Of a stretch of DNA of 64,000 nt, positions 34,071 through 43,423 are shown piece by piece. How positions within the stretch are numbered: position 1 is the stretch's first letter; every line of letters starts with the position of its first letter. The position numbers and the translations under genes were made by a program. Source of the stretch: Amycolatopsis iheyensis. Lineage in GTDB: Bacteria; Actinomycetota; Actinomycetes; Mycobacteriales; Pseudonocardiaceae. The notes under the pieces are model-generated. The model had not been told where the DNA came from and ran no database searches. It worked only from the letters and a program-made list of their open reading frames with translations. The stretch covers positions 62,001 to 126,000 of the forward strand of contig NZ_JAMXQV010000019.1 of assembly GCF_024703995.1 (NCBI RefSeq), given 5' to 3'.

Positions 34071-34871
34071 ATGGCCGAGCCGGGCACCCCTGTCGTGTTC
34101 ATCCACGGGTTGTGGCTGCACGCCACCTCGTGGCAGCCCTGGGTCGACCACTTCCGGGCCGCCGGGTACGCGCCCGTCGCGCCCGGCTGGCCGCACGAGC
34201 CGGACACCGTCGAGCAGGCGCGGGAGCACCCCGAAGCCGTCGCGGACCTCGGGATCGACGACGTCACCGAGCACTACGCGGCGCTCATCGCCGGCCTCCC
34301 GCGGCCGCCGGTGCTCGTCGGCCACTCCTTCGGCGGCCTGATCACCGAAAAGCTGCTCGGCCAGGGCATCGGCGCGGCCGGCGTCGCCATCGACCCTGCC
34401 CAGATCAAGGGCGTCCTGCCGCTGCCGCTGGCCCAGCTGCGCGCGGGGCTGCCGGCGCTGGGCAACCCCGCCAACCTGCACCGGTCCGTCTCCCTGACGG
34501 AGAAGGAGTTCCGGTTCGGCTTCGGCAACGCGCTCAGCGACGAGGAGTCGGCCGAGCTGCACCGGCGCTGGACGATCCCGTCACCGGCGCGGCCGCTGTT
34601 CCAGGCCGCCGCCGCGAACTTCGTCCTGCACTCCCAGGCACAGGTCGACACCCACCGCGCGGACCGCGGCCCGCTGCTGCTGATCTCCGGCACCGCGGAC
34701 CACACGGTGCCGGACGTGGTCACCCGCTCGACGTTCAAGCAGTACCGCGACTCGGCCGCCGTCACCGAGCTCAAGCAGTTCGAGGGCCGCGGGCACTCAC
34801 TCACGGTCGACAGCGGCTGGCGCGAGGTCGCCGACGCCGTGCTCGGCTGGCTGCGCGAGCAGGGGCACTAG
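34071..34871 (+). CDS. Alpha/beta hydrolase
   Basis: 266 residues. HG oxyanion-type motif FIHGLWLHATSW, nucleophile elbow GHSFGG, catalytic Asp in ISGTADHTVP and His in FEGRGHSLTVD. The 2-hydroxymuconate-hydrolase/haloperoxidase-like type hydrolyses esters or C-C bonds; the substrate is unknown. ATG at 34071 follows GGAGG at 34061-34065. Its TAG abuts the GTG of the SDR gene, so the two are one unit controlled by the divergent LysR protein. Confidence 0.88.
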   Translation: MAEPGTPVVFIHGLWLHATSWQPWVDHFRAAGYAPVAPGWPHEPDTVEQAREHPEAVADLGIDDVTEHYAALIAGLPRPPVLVGHSFGGLITEKLLGQGIGAAGVAIDPAQIKGVLPLPLAQLRAGLPALGNPANLHRSVSLTEKEFRFGFGNALSDEESAELHRRWTIPSPARPLFQAAAANFVLHSQAQVDTHRADRGPLLLISGTADHTVPDVVTRSTFKQYRDSAAVTELKQFEGRGHSLTVDSGWREVADAVLGWLREQGH

Positions 34872-35666
34872 GTGGACCTGGGACTGCAGGACAAGGTCGC
34901 CGTCGTCACCGGCGCCAGCCGGGGCATCGGGCTGGCCGTCGCCCGGGCCCTGATCGCGGAGGGTGCCCACGTCGTCGCCGGCGCCCGCGACCCTGGCCCG
35001 GACCTCGACGGCTTCGTGCGGGCCGGTCAGGCACACACGCTGGCCGTGGACCTCGGCACGGCCGACGGCCCGGGCCGGCTGGCCGAGCTGGCGCTGGCCG
35101 AGCTCGGGCGGATCGACGTCCTGGTCAACAACGTCGGCGCCGTCACCCCGCGGCCGAACGGGTTCCTGCTGGTCACCGACGACGACTGGACCCGATCGGT
35201 CACCCTGAACCTGCTCAGTGCGGTCCGGGCCACCCGCGCGGTGCTGCCGGCGATGGTGACCGCGGGCCGGGGAAGCATCGTCACGATCGCCTCGGTCAAC
35301 GCGACCCTGCCCGACCCCGGCGTCATCGACTACAGCGCGGCGAAGGCCGCGCTGGTGAACTTCACGAAGTCGGTGTCGAAGGAGTTCGGGCCCCGCGGGG
35401 TGCGGGCCAACGCGATCAACCCCGGGCCGGTCGCGACGGACCTGTGGCTCGGCGCGGGCGGGGTGGCCGAGACGATCGCGGCCACCACCGGCGCGAACGC
35501 GGGGGCGGTCGCCGAGGAGGCCGCCGCGCACGCCGTCACCGGCCGCTTCACCCGGCCCGAGGAGGTCGCGAACCTCGCGGCCTTCCTGGCCGCGGACCGG
35601 GTGGCCGGCAACATCACCGGCGCCACGTTCGCGCTCGACGGCGGGTACAGCACCGAAATCCACTGA
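34872..35666 (+). CDS. Short-chain dehydrogenase/reductase
   Basis: 264 residues, classical SDR. NAD(P) motif TGASRGIG, NNVG, and catalytic S-Y-K in IVTIASVNATLPDPGVIDYSAAKAA; the C-terminal GATFALDGGYS is typical. GTG at 34872 directly follows the hydrolase stop. With that hydrolase it may process a small ester or hydroxy-ketone; the substrate is not known. Confidence 0.9.
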   Translation: MDLGLQDKVAVVTGASRGIGLAVARALIAEGAHVVAGARDPGPDLDGFVRAGQAHTLAVDLGTADGPGRLAELALAELGRIDVLVNNVGAVTPRPNGFLLVTDDDWTRSVTLNLLSAVRATRAVLPAMVTAGRGSIVTIASVNATLPDPGVIDYSAAKAALVNFTKSVSKEFGPRGVRANAINPGPVATDLWLGAGGVAETIAATTGANAGAVAEEAAAHAVTGRFTRPEEVANLAAFLAADRVAGNITGATFALDGGYSTEIH

Positions 35667-35734
35667 GTCCACAACGGACCGCGACGGGCCGCCGCCACGC
35701 TCGTTCAGCCCCGTTGGTTACCTCCCGGTACGGT

Positions 35735-35757
35735 GGAGTCACGATCCGAACGACTCC
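35735..35757. promoter_or_regulatory. 6-base inverted repeat upstream of the ATP-grasp gene
   Basis: GGAGTC (35735-35740) and GACTCC (35752-35757) around 11 bases, ending 28 bases before the ATG of the ATP-grasp gene. A short operator is possible. It is the only structure seen in the 119-base gap after the SDR gene. Confidence 0.35.
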
Positions 35758-35785
35758 CTGACGCGCCGACCCGGAGGAATGGTCC

Positions 35786-37027
35786 ATGCCACAGCCCGAA
35801 TCGGCTCCGAAGAACCCCGAAAAGGGGTATCTGGCTCTGCTCGGCTGGAGCCTCAACGCCATCGAAGCCCTCGACCGGTTCGACCGCCGTTATGTCGTCG
35901 TCGCACCGGAATGGGCCGAAGAGTACTGCGTCGAGCACGACATCCCTTACGTGCCGTGGAATTTCGAGCGGCTCAACGAGCGGTCGCTGGAGATCGCCGA
36001 GGTCCTTGCCGAAAGAGGCGTGGACGTGGCGATCCCGCTGTTCGAGGAGACGGTGGAGTGGGCCGGGGCGATCAACTCCGTCCTGCTCGACAACCCGCGG
36101 CTGTTCGGCCAGGCGATGTTGTTGCGCGACAAGGCTTTGATGAAGCGCCGCGCGCAGCTCGGCGGCATCCGGGTGGGCATCTTCGAAGAAGCCCACGATC
36201 GCGACGACGTGGTCCGCTTCCTCAAGCGGGTCAACCAGACGCTGCTCAAGCTCGACGGCGACCCGAACGACCCGATCCACCTCAAGGCGTTCGACAAGGC
36301 CGGGTGCCTGGGGCACCGCGTGATCCGCACGCCCGACGAGATCGATACGATCCCGGAGGAGGAGTTCCCGGTCCTGATGGAGTCCCATCTCGACGGGTGG
36401 GAGTTCGCCGTCGAGGCGTGGGTCCACAACGGGAAGATCAAGTTCCTCAACATCTCCGAGTACGTCACCCTGGGCTACTCGGTGTTCGTGCCGGCGACCT
36501 CCGAGCTGGAGAAGTACCGGCCGCAGATCACCGCGCAGATCGAGAAGCTCATCAAGACCTTCGACATCGAGTTCGGGTTCGTGCACCCGGAGTACTTCGT
36601 CACCAGCGACGGGGAGATGTACTTCGGCGAGGTCGCATACCGGCCGCCCGGCTTCAAGGTCTTCGAGCTGCTCGAACGGGCCTACGGGTTCAACGCCTAC
36701 CAGGGCCTGGCGCTGGCGTTCGACCCCAAGACGACCGAGGAGGAGATCGACGCGTTCTTCCCGCGCGAGGTCGTCGACGCCTCGGGTGTCGCGGGCTGCT
36801 TCGGCGTCTACCCGCGGCGGCGGGTCGTCAGCGAGCTGAGGATCCCGGAGCAGACCCAGGACGACGACTACTACGAGTCCCACGACCTCTCGGCGCCGCT
36901 GGAGGAGACGGTCACCAAGCGGACCGCCTTCGGCACCCACTGGGGCCTGCTGTACTTCTTCGGCGACGACGCCTACCGGATGCGTGATCTGCTGAAGGAG
37001 CAGGAAGAGTACGACTTCTACGTCTGA
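35786..37027 (+). CDS. ATP-grasp family protein
   Basis: 413 residues. The C-terminal half has the ATP-grasp signature FGFVHPEYFVTSDGEMYFGEVAYRPPG: metal-binding Glu in the EVAYR block, where Ala replaces the more usual Asn. Upstream VLMESHLDGWEFAVEAWVHNGKIKF is the ATP-binding beta layer, and the N-terminal ~120 residues (YVVVAPEWAEEYC, VDVAIPLFEETVEWAG) form a Rossmann-like pre-domain. These enzymes join a carboxylate to an amine or thiol through an acyl-phosphate; no substrate peptide or carrier gene is adjacent. GGAGG lies at 35773-35777. It is followed after 43 bases, in the same direction, by a large protein with a possible Cys-His-Asn triad. Confidence 0.82.
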   Translation: MPQPESAPKNPEKGYLALLGWSLNAIEALDRFDRRYVVVAPEWAEEYCVEHDIPYVPWNFERLNERSLEIAEVLAERGVDVAIPLFEETVEWAGAINSVLLDNPRLFGQAMLLRDKALMKRRAQLGGIRVGIFEEAHDRDDVVRFLKRVNQTLLKLDGDPNDPIHLKAFDKAGCLGHRVIRTPDEIDTIPEEEFPVLMESHLDGWEFAVEAWVHNGKIKFLNISEYVTLGYSVFVPATSELEKYRPQITAQIEKLIKTFDIEFGFVHPEYFVTSDGEMYFGEVAYRPPGFKVFELLERAYGFNAYQGLALAFDPKTTEEEIDAFFPREVVDASGVAGCFGVYPRRRVVSELRIPEQTQDDDYYESHDLSAPLEETVTKRTAFGTHWGLLYFFGDDAYRMRDLLKEQEEYDFYV

Positions 37028-37070
37028 CGCGTCCGATGTGGAGGCCGGCACCCAACCCCGAGGGACACCT

Positions 37071-39086
37071 GTGAACCCGACCCCCGCCACGACGCTCGAC
37101 AAGCGCGTGGCCTCGCTCGACGACGCCGTGCAGGCCATGGCCGAGACCCGCGACTTCGGCAAGCACACGAAGCTGCGGCGGGTCCTGGAAGCGCTGCGGC
37201 GGGTGCTGCTGCTGCCGGGCGGGCCCGCCGCGGTCCAGGCCCGCGCGCAGGCCATCGAGGAAGCCGGGGTGTTCCTGGGCACGGACTGGGCCACCCCGGA
37301 GATCCTCGTGCCGGCGCTGGTCGGGCCGGGGTTGCGCAGCGAGAACGGCGACACCGTCGTGATCGAGGCGACCAGCGAGCTGCGGATGCTCGCGGTCGCC
37401 CGCGGTGACTTCGCGCACCCGACGTTGTCGGCCGAGGACGCGCGCCAGTTCCTCTCGCAGGTGCTGGCGATGAACCTGGAGCTGCTGTTCACCCCGCCCA
37501 GCGAGGCGGAGCGGGTCCGGCAGGGCCGCACCGCGCAGCTGATCCGGGACCTGTTCCGGCACGTCGCCGACGAAGTCGGCTACGACACCGTGCTGGACGA
37601 GGTGGTCGACGAGATCTGGCGGATCCTGCGCCAGCGCCCGATCCAGGTCGACCAGGTGCAGTCGCTGATCACCCGCATCGCGATCTACCGCGGCGACCCG
37701 GACGTCGCCCTCGGCGCGGGCTCCGGGCAGGGCCTCGACCGGCTCATCACCAGCCTCTTCGGCACCACCGAGGCGTGCCGCGAGGACCCGGGCGTCGACG
37801 TCTTCCGGTCGCGGCTCGAGGCGATGGACACCGGCGGCCTGCAGTCCGAGGCCACCGGGTTCGCCCGCGCGATGCACGACACCGGGCTGGTGTCGCCGTA
37901 CCACGCGGAGCTGCTGCGGTTCCTGCGGCACGAGAGCGACTACCTGCTCGGCGAGGCACTCGGCCTGTCCGAGACCGGCCGCAACTGCCTGCTGCGCTAC
38001 CGCGACCTGGTGCACCGGCTGATCGAGGTCGCCGTGCACCCGCAGACCGCGCAGGCCATCTACGGGCTCGCGCTGCTGCTCGACCGCGGCATCCTCTACG
38101 AGCCGCCGGTGGTGCCCGCGCTGTGGCGCCAGCTGGCGCTGGAGCTTGCCCCGGCCGCGCGCGAACGGCTGGTCACGGTGTTCGGCGACCGGCCGCGCCC
38201 GGAGGCGCGGCTCGCCGCGGGGGTGCTGTCGATGCTGGGCCTGCCGCTGGGCGTCGGGCAGGGGGACAACCCGACCTGCCAGTCGGCCCGCGCGTTGTCG
38301 ATGTGGGCGTACAACGACCCGGACTACCTGCTGCAGATCGTCGCCTGGGCCGCGCGTGACGACGAAGTCATCATGCACTTCGAGGGCCAGCCGATCTCCT
38401 CGAAGGACAGCGGGGCGGGGCTCGCGGCCACACCACCGGCCGACCTGGACCCGGTGTCGCTGCTGGTGGTGCCCCACCTGGACCGGATCTACGCCGAGAT
38501 GGGCCGCCGGTGCGTGGACCGCCCCGGCGACCCGCACCGCTGGGTCAACCCGGAGTTCCACGGCTGGTGGACCGCGCGCGGCTTCCGCATCAACGTCGAC
38601 GTCGCGACCGGGCAGCTGATCGATCTCGACGACTTCTACCGGCACTTCCACGCCAGCTACCACCCGTACTTCAACGGCGGTCAGCCCCTGATCCACCCGC
38701 AGCCGGCGGGGGTGGCGGTCACCGACAGCGCGGCCCGCTACGTCGGCTGGCACGCGATCACGATCCTGCGGGTCGGCCCGGACCCGCAGGACGTGATGCG
38801 GGTGTACTTCTTCAACCCCAACAACGACAGCGGTCAGGACTGGGGAGACGGCGTGGTGGTGTCCACGGCGGGCAACGGCGAGCGGTTCGGCGAGGCGTCA
38901 CTGCCGTTCGACCAGTTCGCGTCCCGGCTGTACATCTTCCACGTCGACCCGCTCGAACGCGGGCAGCCGGAGAAGGTGCCGGCGGAGGCGATCGAGGAGA
39001 TCATCGGGTACGTCGAGCGCAGCTGGGGAGCGGACCGGCTGCCGGCCGGGAGCATGCAGGCGGCGAAGAACCCGGCTGACGGGTAG
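37071..39086 (+). CDS. Large unrecognised protein with a possible Cys-His-Asn hydrolase C-terminus
   Basis: 671 residues, no membrane segment or signal peptide. Residues 1-380 are mostly helical, with no motif that I know. In the C-terminal part, C403 (GDNPTCQSARALSMW), H561 (VGWHAITILRVG) and N582 (VYFFNPNND) follow the order and local pattern of papain-like or transglutaminase-like thiol enzymes: Gln/Cys helix, His strand, Asn strand. FNPNNDSGQDWGDGV may be a binding loop. GTG at 37071 has GAGGGA six bases upstream; an in-frame GTG at 37038 has a poorer site. It probably forms a two-gene unit with the ATP-grasp gene. The triad is my reading, and homologues are needed to confirm it. Confidence 0.7.
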   Translation: MNPTPATTLDKRVASLDDAVQAMAETRDFGKHTKLRRVLEALRRVLLLPGGPAAVQARAQAIEEAGVFLGTDWATPEILVPALVGPGLRSENGDTVVIEATSELRMLAVARGDFAHPTLSAEDARQFLSQVLAMNLELLFTPPSEAERVRQGRTAQLIRDLFRHVADEVGYDTVLDEVVDEIWRILRQRPIQVDQVQSLITRIAIYRGDPDVALGAGSGQGLDRLITSLFGTTEACREDPGVDVFRSRLEAMDTGGLQSEATGFARAMHDTGLVSPYHAELLRFLRHESDYLLGEALGLSETGRNCLLRYRDLVHRLIEVAVHPQTAQAIYGLALLLDRGILYEPPVVPALWRQLALELAPAARERLVTVFGDRPRPEARLAAGVLSMLGLPLGVGQGDNPTCQSARALSMWAYNDPDYLLQIVAWAARDDEVIMHFEGQPISSKDSGAGLAATPPADLDPVSLLVVPHLDRIYAEMGRRCVDRPGDPHRWVNPEFHGWWTARGFRINVDVATGQLIDLDDFYRHFHASYHPYFNGGQPLIHPQPAGVAVTDSAARYVGWHAITILRVGPDPQDVMRVYFFNPNNDSGQDWGDGVVVSTAGNGERFGEASLPFDQFASRLYIFHVDPLERGQPEKVPAEAIEEIIGYVERSWGADRLPAGSMQAAKNPADG

Positions 39087-39216
39087 GCGCCTCAGGCGTT
39101 GCGCCAGGTCGAGCAGGTGACGCCGCCGTAGCCGCAGCGGAGCGCGCCCTGGTAGCTGCGCGGCGCAGCCGTGCGATCATCTGACCCGTCGAGCACCCGG
39201 CCCGCGGAGGACATCG

Positions 39217-39714
39217 ATGACTGCTCGTGACGCGCTCGTGGCGGTCGCCACCCTGCTGGCACCGGAAATCCCACAGGTGTCCCGAAACGCGGCGGCGGCT
39301 CTCGACGACCCCGCCGCGTACGTCGCGGAGCACGCCGACCGGCTCGACGACCGCGGCATCGACGAGCCCTTCCCGCTGCTGCCGTGGATCGCGTTGGTCG
39401 ACGCCCTCACCGACCACGACCTGCTCGCCGAGGTCGACTGGAAGGAAGCCGCCGACGAGATCGCCGGTCGACTCCGGGCCCTGCACTCCGCGCCGGCCGG
39501 TGTGGCGTGGCAGGAACTGGCGGAGAGCGAACTCCCGACGTACGAGTTCCTCGAACTGGCGGGCGGCCGGCTGCTCGGCACCGGAACGGCGTTGGCGGTC
39601 CTCGACATCGAGTCGGACTGCTACCCGCTGGTGCTCCTGCCGGCCACCCGCGCCGACGACCTCGTCACCGCCGCGAAGGCGGCCGGCTTCGCGGCCGAGG
39701 TGTTCGGCCGCTAG
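39217..39714 (+). CDS. Small DUF6630-like protein
   Basis: 165 residues, acidic, soluble. LPWIALVDALTDHDLLAEVDWKEAADEI and the C-terminal strand LLGTGTALAVLDIESDCYPLVLLP resemble the DUF6630 family as I remember it; function unknown. It begins 130 bases after the Cys-His-Asn protein with GGAGG at 39206-39210, and may belong to the same transcript. The gap itself (39087-39216) shows no other structure. Confidence 0.65.
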   Translation: MTARDALVAVATLLAPEIPQVSRNAAAALDDPAAYVAEHADRLDDRGIDEPFPLLPWIALVDALTDHDLLAEVDWKEAADEIAGRLRALHSAPAGVAWQELAESELPTYEFLELAGGRLLGTGTALAVLDIESDCYPLVLLPATRADDLVTAAKAAGFAAEVFGR

Positions 39715-39734
39715 GACCGGTGTCGAAGCCGGTC
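39715..39734 (+). terminator. Short hairpin after the DUF6630-like gene
   Basis: gaccgg (39715-39720) and ccggtc (39729-39734) form a 6-base stem with an 8-base loop, starting right after the stop codon. No U-run follows, so termination strength is doubtful. A second small repeat (ggcat/atgcc, 39780-39798) lies beside the stop of the convergent aminopeptidase gene. Confidence 0.35.
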
Positions 39735-39798
39735 GGAGCTGTCCCGCCCGGCGGCTCGGCTCGCCGATCCCCTCTATCCGGGCATCCGCAGCATGCCG

Positions 39799-40578
39799 CT
39801 AGTGCTGCTCGCCCTCGCGGCGCGTCAGGACCCGCGCGGCGTCCTCCGTGACCGCGATCGTGTGCTCCGAATGTGCGGTCCGGGAGCCGTCGGCCGAGCG
39901 GATCGTCCAGCCGTCCGGGTCGTACACGATCTTGTCCGTCGTGGCGGCGAACCACGGCTCCAGAGCCAGCGTCAGGCCCGGGCGGAGCTTCATGCCCCGG
40001 CCTGCCTGGCCCTTGTTCGACACGTGCAGGTCCTCGTGCATGGTGCGGCCGATGCCGTGGCCGCCGAACTCCGTGTTGACCGGGTAGCCGTACTCGGTGG
40101 CCACCGCGTAGATCGCCGCCGAGATGTCGCCCATCCGGTTGCCCGGGCGGGCCGCGTCGATGGCCGCCTCCAGGGCTTCTTCGGTGGCGCGGATGATCCG
40201 CTGGTCCGCTTCGGCGGCCGTGCCGACGATGATCGTGCGCGCGGAGTCGGCGACCCAGCCGTCGATGCCGAGCGCGAGGTCCGCGGTCAGCACGTCGCCG
40301 TCGCGCAGGACGTAGTCGTGGGGGAGCCCGTGCAGGACCGCGTCGTTCACCGACAGGCAGATCACGTTGCGGAACGGGCCCTCGCCGAACGACGGCGAGT
40401 AGTCCCAGTAGCAGGACTCGGCGCCGCGGCGCTTGATCATGCCGCGCACGTGGTGTTCCAGGTCCATGAGGTTGACGCCGACGTCGGCGAGCCGGCCGAC
40501 CTCGGTCAGCACCTCGGCGACGAAGCGCCCGGCCACGTGCATGCGGTCGATCTCCGCAGGCGTCTTCAGTTCGATCAC
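39799..40578 (-). CDS. map: Methionine aminopeptidase, type I
   Basis: 259 residues. Metal ligands: the two Asp in VLTADLALGIDGWVADSARTI, His in FGGHGIGR, and Glu in LALEPW and AHSEHTIAVT. It removes the initiator methionine from nascent proteins. The length fits the short type without an N-terminal SH3-binding extension. It stands alone rather than in the secY-adk cluster, so a second map gene elsewhere is likely. A palindrome lies 23 bases upstream. Confidence 0.94.
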   Translation of the reverse strand: MIELKTPAEIDRMHVAGRFVAEVLTEVGRLADVGVNLMDLEHHVRGMIKRRGAESCYWDYSPSFGEGPFRNVICLSVNDAVLHGLPHDYVLRDGDVLTADLALGIDGWVADSARTIIVGTAAEADQRIIRATEEALEAAIDAARPGNRMGDISAAIYAVATEYGYPVNTEFGGHGIGRTMHEDLHVSNKGQAGRGMKLRPGLTLALEPWFAATTDKIVYDPDGWTIRSADGSRTAHSEHTIAVTEDAARVLTRREGEQH

Positions 40579-40600
40579 GACTACCTCGTCAGCAAGTACC

Positions 40601-40614
40601 GGTATAGTTATACC
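40601..40614. promoter_or_regulatory. ggtata-gt-tatacc dyad upstream of map
   Basis: A 14-base dyad with 6-base perfect arms in the 58 bases between map and the aldehyde dehydrogenase gene. It is AT-rich against a very GC-rich background and contains TATA on both strands, so it probably overlaps the map promoter -10 region and may be an operator. Confidence 0.5.
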
Positions 40615-40636
40615 AGCACGGTAGCACGCCTCCCGG

Positions 40637-41938
40637 TCACAGCGGTTTGTCGAGCACCGCCTTGAGGTTGCTGAACGTGTCGATCGAGTACTTCCCGTGG
40701 TAGCGCCCCATCCCGCTCTCGCCGACGCCGCCGAAGGGCAGGTCCGGCGCGGTCAGGTGCGCCACCGGGATGCCGAACCCGACCGCGCCCGACGACGTCT
40801 CCGCGAGGATTCGCTGCTTGGTCTCCGCCGACGCGGTGAACGCGTACAGCGCCAGCGGCTTGTCCCGGTCGGTGATGAACGTCAGCGCCTCGTCGAGGGA
40901 CGCGACCCGCAGCACCGGCAGGATCGGCCCGAAGATCTCCTCGCCCATCACCGGCGAGTCCGGCGGGACGTCCGCGAGCACGGTCGGCGCGATGTACTTC
41001 GCGTCCCGGTCGGTCTGCCCGCCGGTCACCACCCGGCCGCCGGCCAGCAGGCCGGACAGGCGGTCGAAGTGGCGGGTGTTGACGATCCGGCCGTACACCG
41101 GGCTCTGTGCCGGGTCGTCGCCGAAACGCTCACGCAGCACGTCCGCCAGCTGGGTCTCGAGCCGCTCGGCCGTGTCGCCGATGGCCAGCACGTAGTCCGG
41201 CGCCACGCAGGTCTGGCCCGCGTTCATGAACTTGCCCCACACGATCCGCTCGGCCACCACCCGCAGGTCGACGTCGGTGTCGACGACCACCGGGCTCTTG
41301 CCGCCCAGCTCCAGGGTCACCGGCGTGAGGTGCTTCGCCGCGGCGGTCAGCACGATCCGCCCGACCGCGCCGTTGCCGGTGTAGAAGATGTGGTCGAAGC
41401 GCTGCGCCAGCAGTTCGGTGGTCTCCGGGATCGCGCCCTCCACCACGGCGACCGCCGAGGTGTCCAGATAGGACGGCAGGTGCCGCGCGATGGCGGCTGA
41501 CACGGTGGGGGAGAGCTCGCTCGGCTTGACGACGGCGGCGTTGCCCGCGGCCAGGACCCCGACCAGCGGCGCCAGCACGAGGTGCAGCGGGTAGTTCCAC
41601 GGCCCGATGACCAGCGCGACGCCGAGTGGCTCCCGCACGACCCGGCCCGCGCCCGGCCGCAAGGTTTCGGGCAGTGGCCGGGGTTCGGGCGCGACCCACT
41701 CCGCCAGGTGCGCCAGCGTGTGGTCGATTTCGTTGACGACGAAGGTGAGTTCGGCGCTGCGGGCCTCGGCCGCGTTCTTGCCCAGATCGGTGTGCAGGGC
41801 GGCGAGGAAGTCGTCGGCCTGCTCGGTCAGCATCGCTTTGAGAGCGTTCAGCTGGTTTCGCCGCCACTCCAGCGGTTTGGTCACCCCGGCCGAGAACGTC
41901 TTGCGCAGCCGGGAAACGACGTCGGGGATGGTACTCAC
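40637..41938 (-). CDS. Aldehyde dehydrogenase, ALDH3-like
   Basis: 433 residues, the shorter class 3 type. N114 in GPWNYPLHL, catalytic general base E210 in TLELGGKSP and nucleophile C244 in NAGQTCVAPD. It oxidises an aldehyde to the acid with NAD(P). It ends the leftward operon of acetoacetate decarboxylase-like, 3-hydroxyacyl-CoA dehydrogenase and CoA-transferase genes, following the CoA-transferase by 3 bases, which suggests that the pathway generates an aldehyde. Confidence 0.92.
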   Translation of the reverse strand: MSTIPDVVSRLRKTFSAGVTKPLEWRRNQLNALKAMLTEQADDFLAALHTDLGKNAAEARSAELTFVVNEIDHTLAHLAEWVAPEPRPLPETLRPGAGRVVREPLGVALVIGPWNYPLHLVLAPLVGVLAAGNAAVVKPSELSPTVSAAIARHLPSYLDTSAVAVVEGAIPETTELLAQRFDHIFYTGNGAVGRIVLTAAAKHLTPVTLELGGKSPVVVDTDVDLRVVAERIVWGKFMNAGQTCVAPDYVLAIGDTAERLETQLADVLRERFGDDPAQSPVYGRIVNTRHFDRLSGLLAGGRVVTGGQTDRDAKYIAPTVLADVPPDSPVMGEEIFGPILPVLRVASLDEALTFITDRDKPLALYAFTASAETKQRILAETSSGAVGFGIPVAHLTAPDLPFGGVGESGMGRYHGKYSIDTFSNLKAVLDKPL

Positions 41939-41941
41939 GGG

Positions 41942-43423
41942 TTACCTCCGGGGCAGCCATTCGGGGCGGCCGGAGCCGCGCGGAACGAGGATGGTGGAGA
42001 ACGCGCCGGGGGTGACCGACATCCGGACCTGATCAGTGACGCCCTGGTAGTGCCCCAGCGGGGTCTCGGCGGTGAACGTCTCCGGGTCGAGGTACGCGTG
42101 CCGTTCGCCGGTGCCGGCGACGCGCTGTGCGTAGTTCTTGTCGAACACGCCGAGGCTGATGATCCACAACGCGATGCGGGTCAGCGAGATGTGCACGCGG
42201 TAGCTGCCGCCCTCGGTGGCGCGGCGCATCAGCGCGGCGCAGATGCCCGCCGTGGCCAGCCACGGCACGAGGTAGTCGTTCACCACGCCGATGTGCGGCA
42301 GCACCGGCTGGTCCGGCGAGCCTTCCAGCGTCATCATCCCGGTGACGCAGCCGGCGGTCTGGTCGAACCCGACCCGTGACGCCCACGGCCCGCGTTCCCC
42401 GTGCAGGGAAACGGTGGTGTGGATGAGGCCCGGCCGGATCTCCGCCGCCTGCTGCGGGGAAAGGCCCAGGCCCGAGACGAAACCGGGACGCCGGTTGGCG
42501 TAGAAGACGTCGGCGTCGCGCAGGAGGTCCTTGAGCACGCCGGACCGTTGGTAGTCCACTGTGGCCGAGCGGACGCCGACGTTCGCCGTGAGGTAGACGA
42601 CCGGGTTCTCCCATTCGGCCGGCCGCCAGAGGTTCAGCGCGTCGGCGCCGTGCTGGGCGAGCGACCGGCCGATGGCCGCGCCCGCGATGACGTGCCCGAG
42701 GCCGAGCGCGCGGATCCCGTCGAGTGGCTGGGCGGCCCCCGCTGGCAACGGCTCGGGCGCCGAGTCGCCGATCTTCTCGATCTCGATCAGCGGCAGGTCG
42801 GCCAGGACGTCACGGTACTGGCGGGTTTCCAGGAACTCTTCGGTGCTGCGGACCATCGGCATCACGATGCCCGCGTCCGCGCCGGCCTCCTCCAGTTCGG
42901 CGGCGTCCCAGCGGGCGATGGCCGCGGCGAGGGCGGTCGCGTCGTCGTAGGTCCGCAGGAGCTTGAGGGTCTTGGACTTCAGCTTGGGGTAGATGTTGAG
43001 CGGCATCACCCAGCGGCCGTCACCGGCGCGGTAGAACTTCAGCGACAGGGGGCTGGCCGGGTCGGCGGTGTTGGTCGGCGGGAGGCCGTTGACCAGCTCC
43101 CACTTCTTGTCGTAGAAGGGGCACAGCCGGTGCGGCGCGGTGCGCAGGTCCATGCCGATGTCCTGGCCGGGCCCGCCCCGGTGGCGCCACAACGCGGCGA
43201 GCGCCACGGACTTCGCCACCAGTGCGATCCCGGGTGCCGCACCCAGCCGCACGGCACTCGGCACGATCGGGTCGGCGCCGGTGAACCCGACGCGGCCGCC
43301 GGAGTCCGTTTCGGACAGTCCGACGTCGGCGAGCACTTCGTTCAGCGCCGCGTGGATGTCGAAGTCGTCTTCGGCGGCGATCGGGTTCGCCAGTGCGGCG
43401 CGGACCCGCTCGGTGACGTTCAC
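41942..43423 (-). CDS. CaiB/BaiF-family (class III) CoA-transferase
   Basis: 493 residues. Family features include LDGIRALGLGHVIAGAAIGRSLAQHGADALNLWRP, the VDYQRSGVLKDLLRDADVFYANRRPGF block, and GFDQTAGCVTGMM with a candidate catalytic Asp. The N-terminal ~215 residues look like a degenerate first CaiB-like half, so the protein may be a fused or divergent double-domain form. Class III enzymes move CoA between carboxylic acids. ATGA overlap with the upstream dehydrogenase (43420-43423) indicates tight coupling. Substrate unknown. Confidence 0.85.
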   Translation of the reverse strand: MNVTERVRAALANPIAAEDDFDIHAALNEVLADVGLSETDSGGRVGFTGADPIVPSAVRLGAAPGIALVAKSVALAALWRHRGGPGQDIGMDLRTAPHRLCPFYDKKWELVNGLPPTNTADPASPLSLKFYRAGDGRWVMPLNIYPKLKSKTLKLLRTYDDATALAAAIARWDAAELEEAGADAGIVMPMVRSTEEFLETRQYRDVLADLPLIEIEKIGDSAPEPLPAGAAQPLDGIRALGLGHVIAGAAIGRSLAQHGADALNLWRPAEWENPVVYLTANVGVRSATVDYQRSGVLKDLLRDADVFYANRRPGFVSGLGLSPQQAAEIRPGLIHTTVSLHGERGPWASRVGFDQTAGCVTGMMTLEGSPDQPVLPHIGVVNDYLVPWLATAGICAALMRRATEGGSYRVHISLTRIALWIISLGVFDKNYAQRVAGTGERHAYLDPETFTAETPLGHYQGVTDQVRMSVTPGAFSTILVPRGSGRPEWLPRR

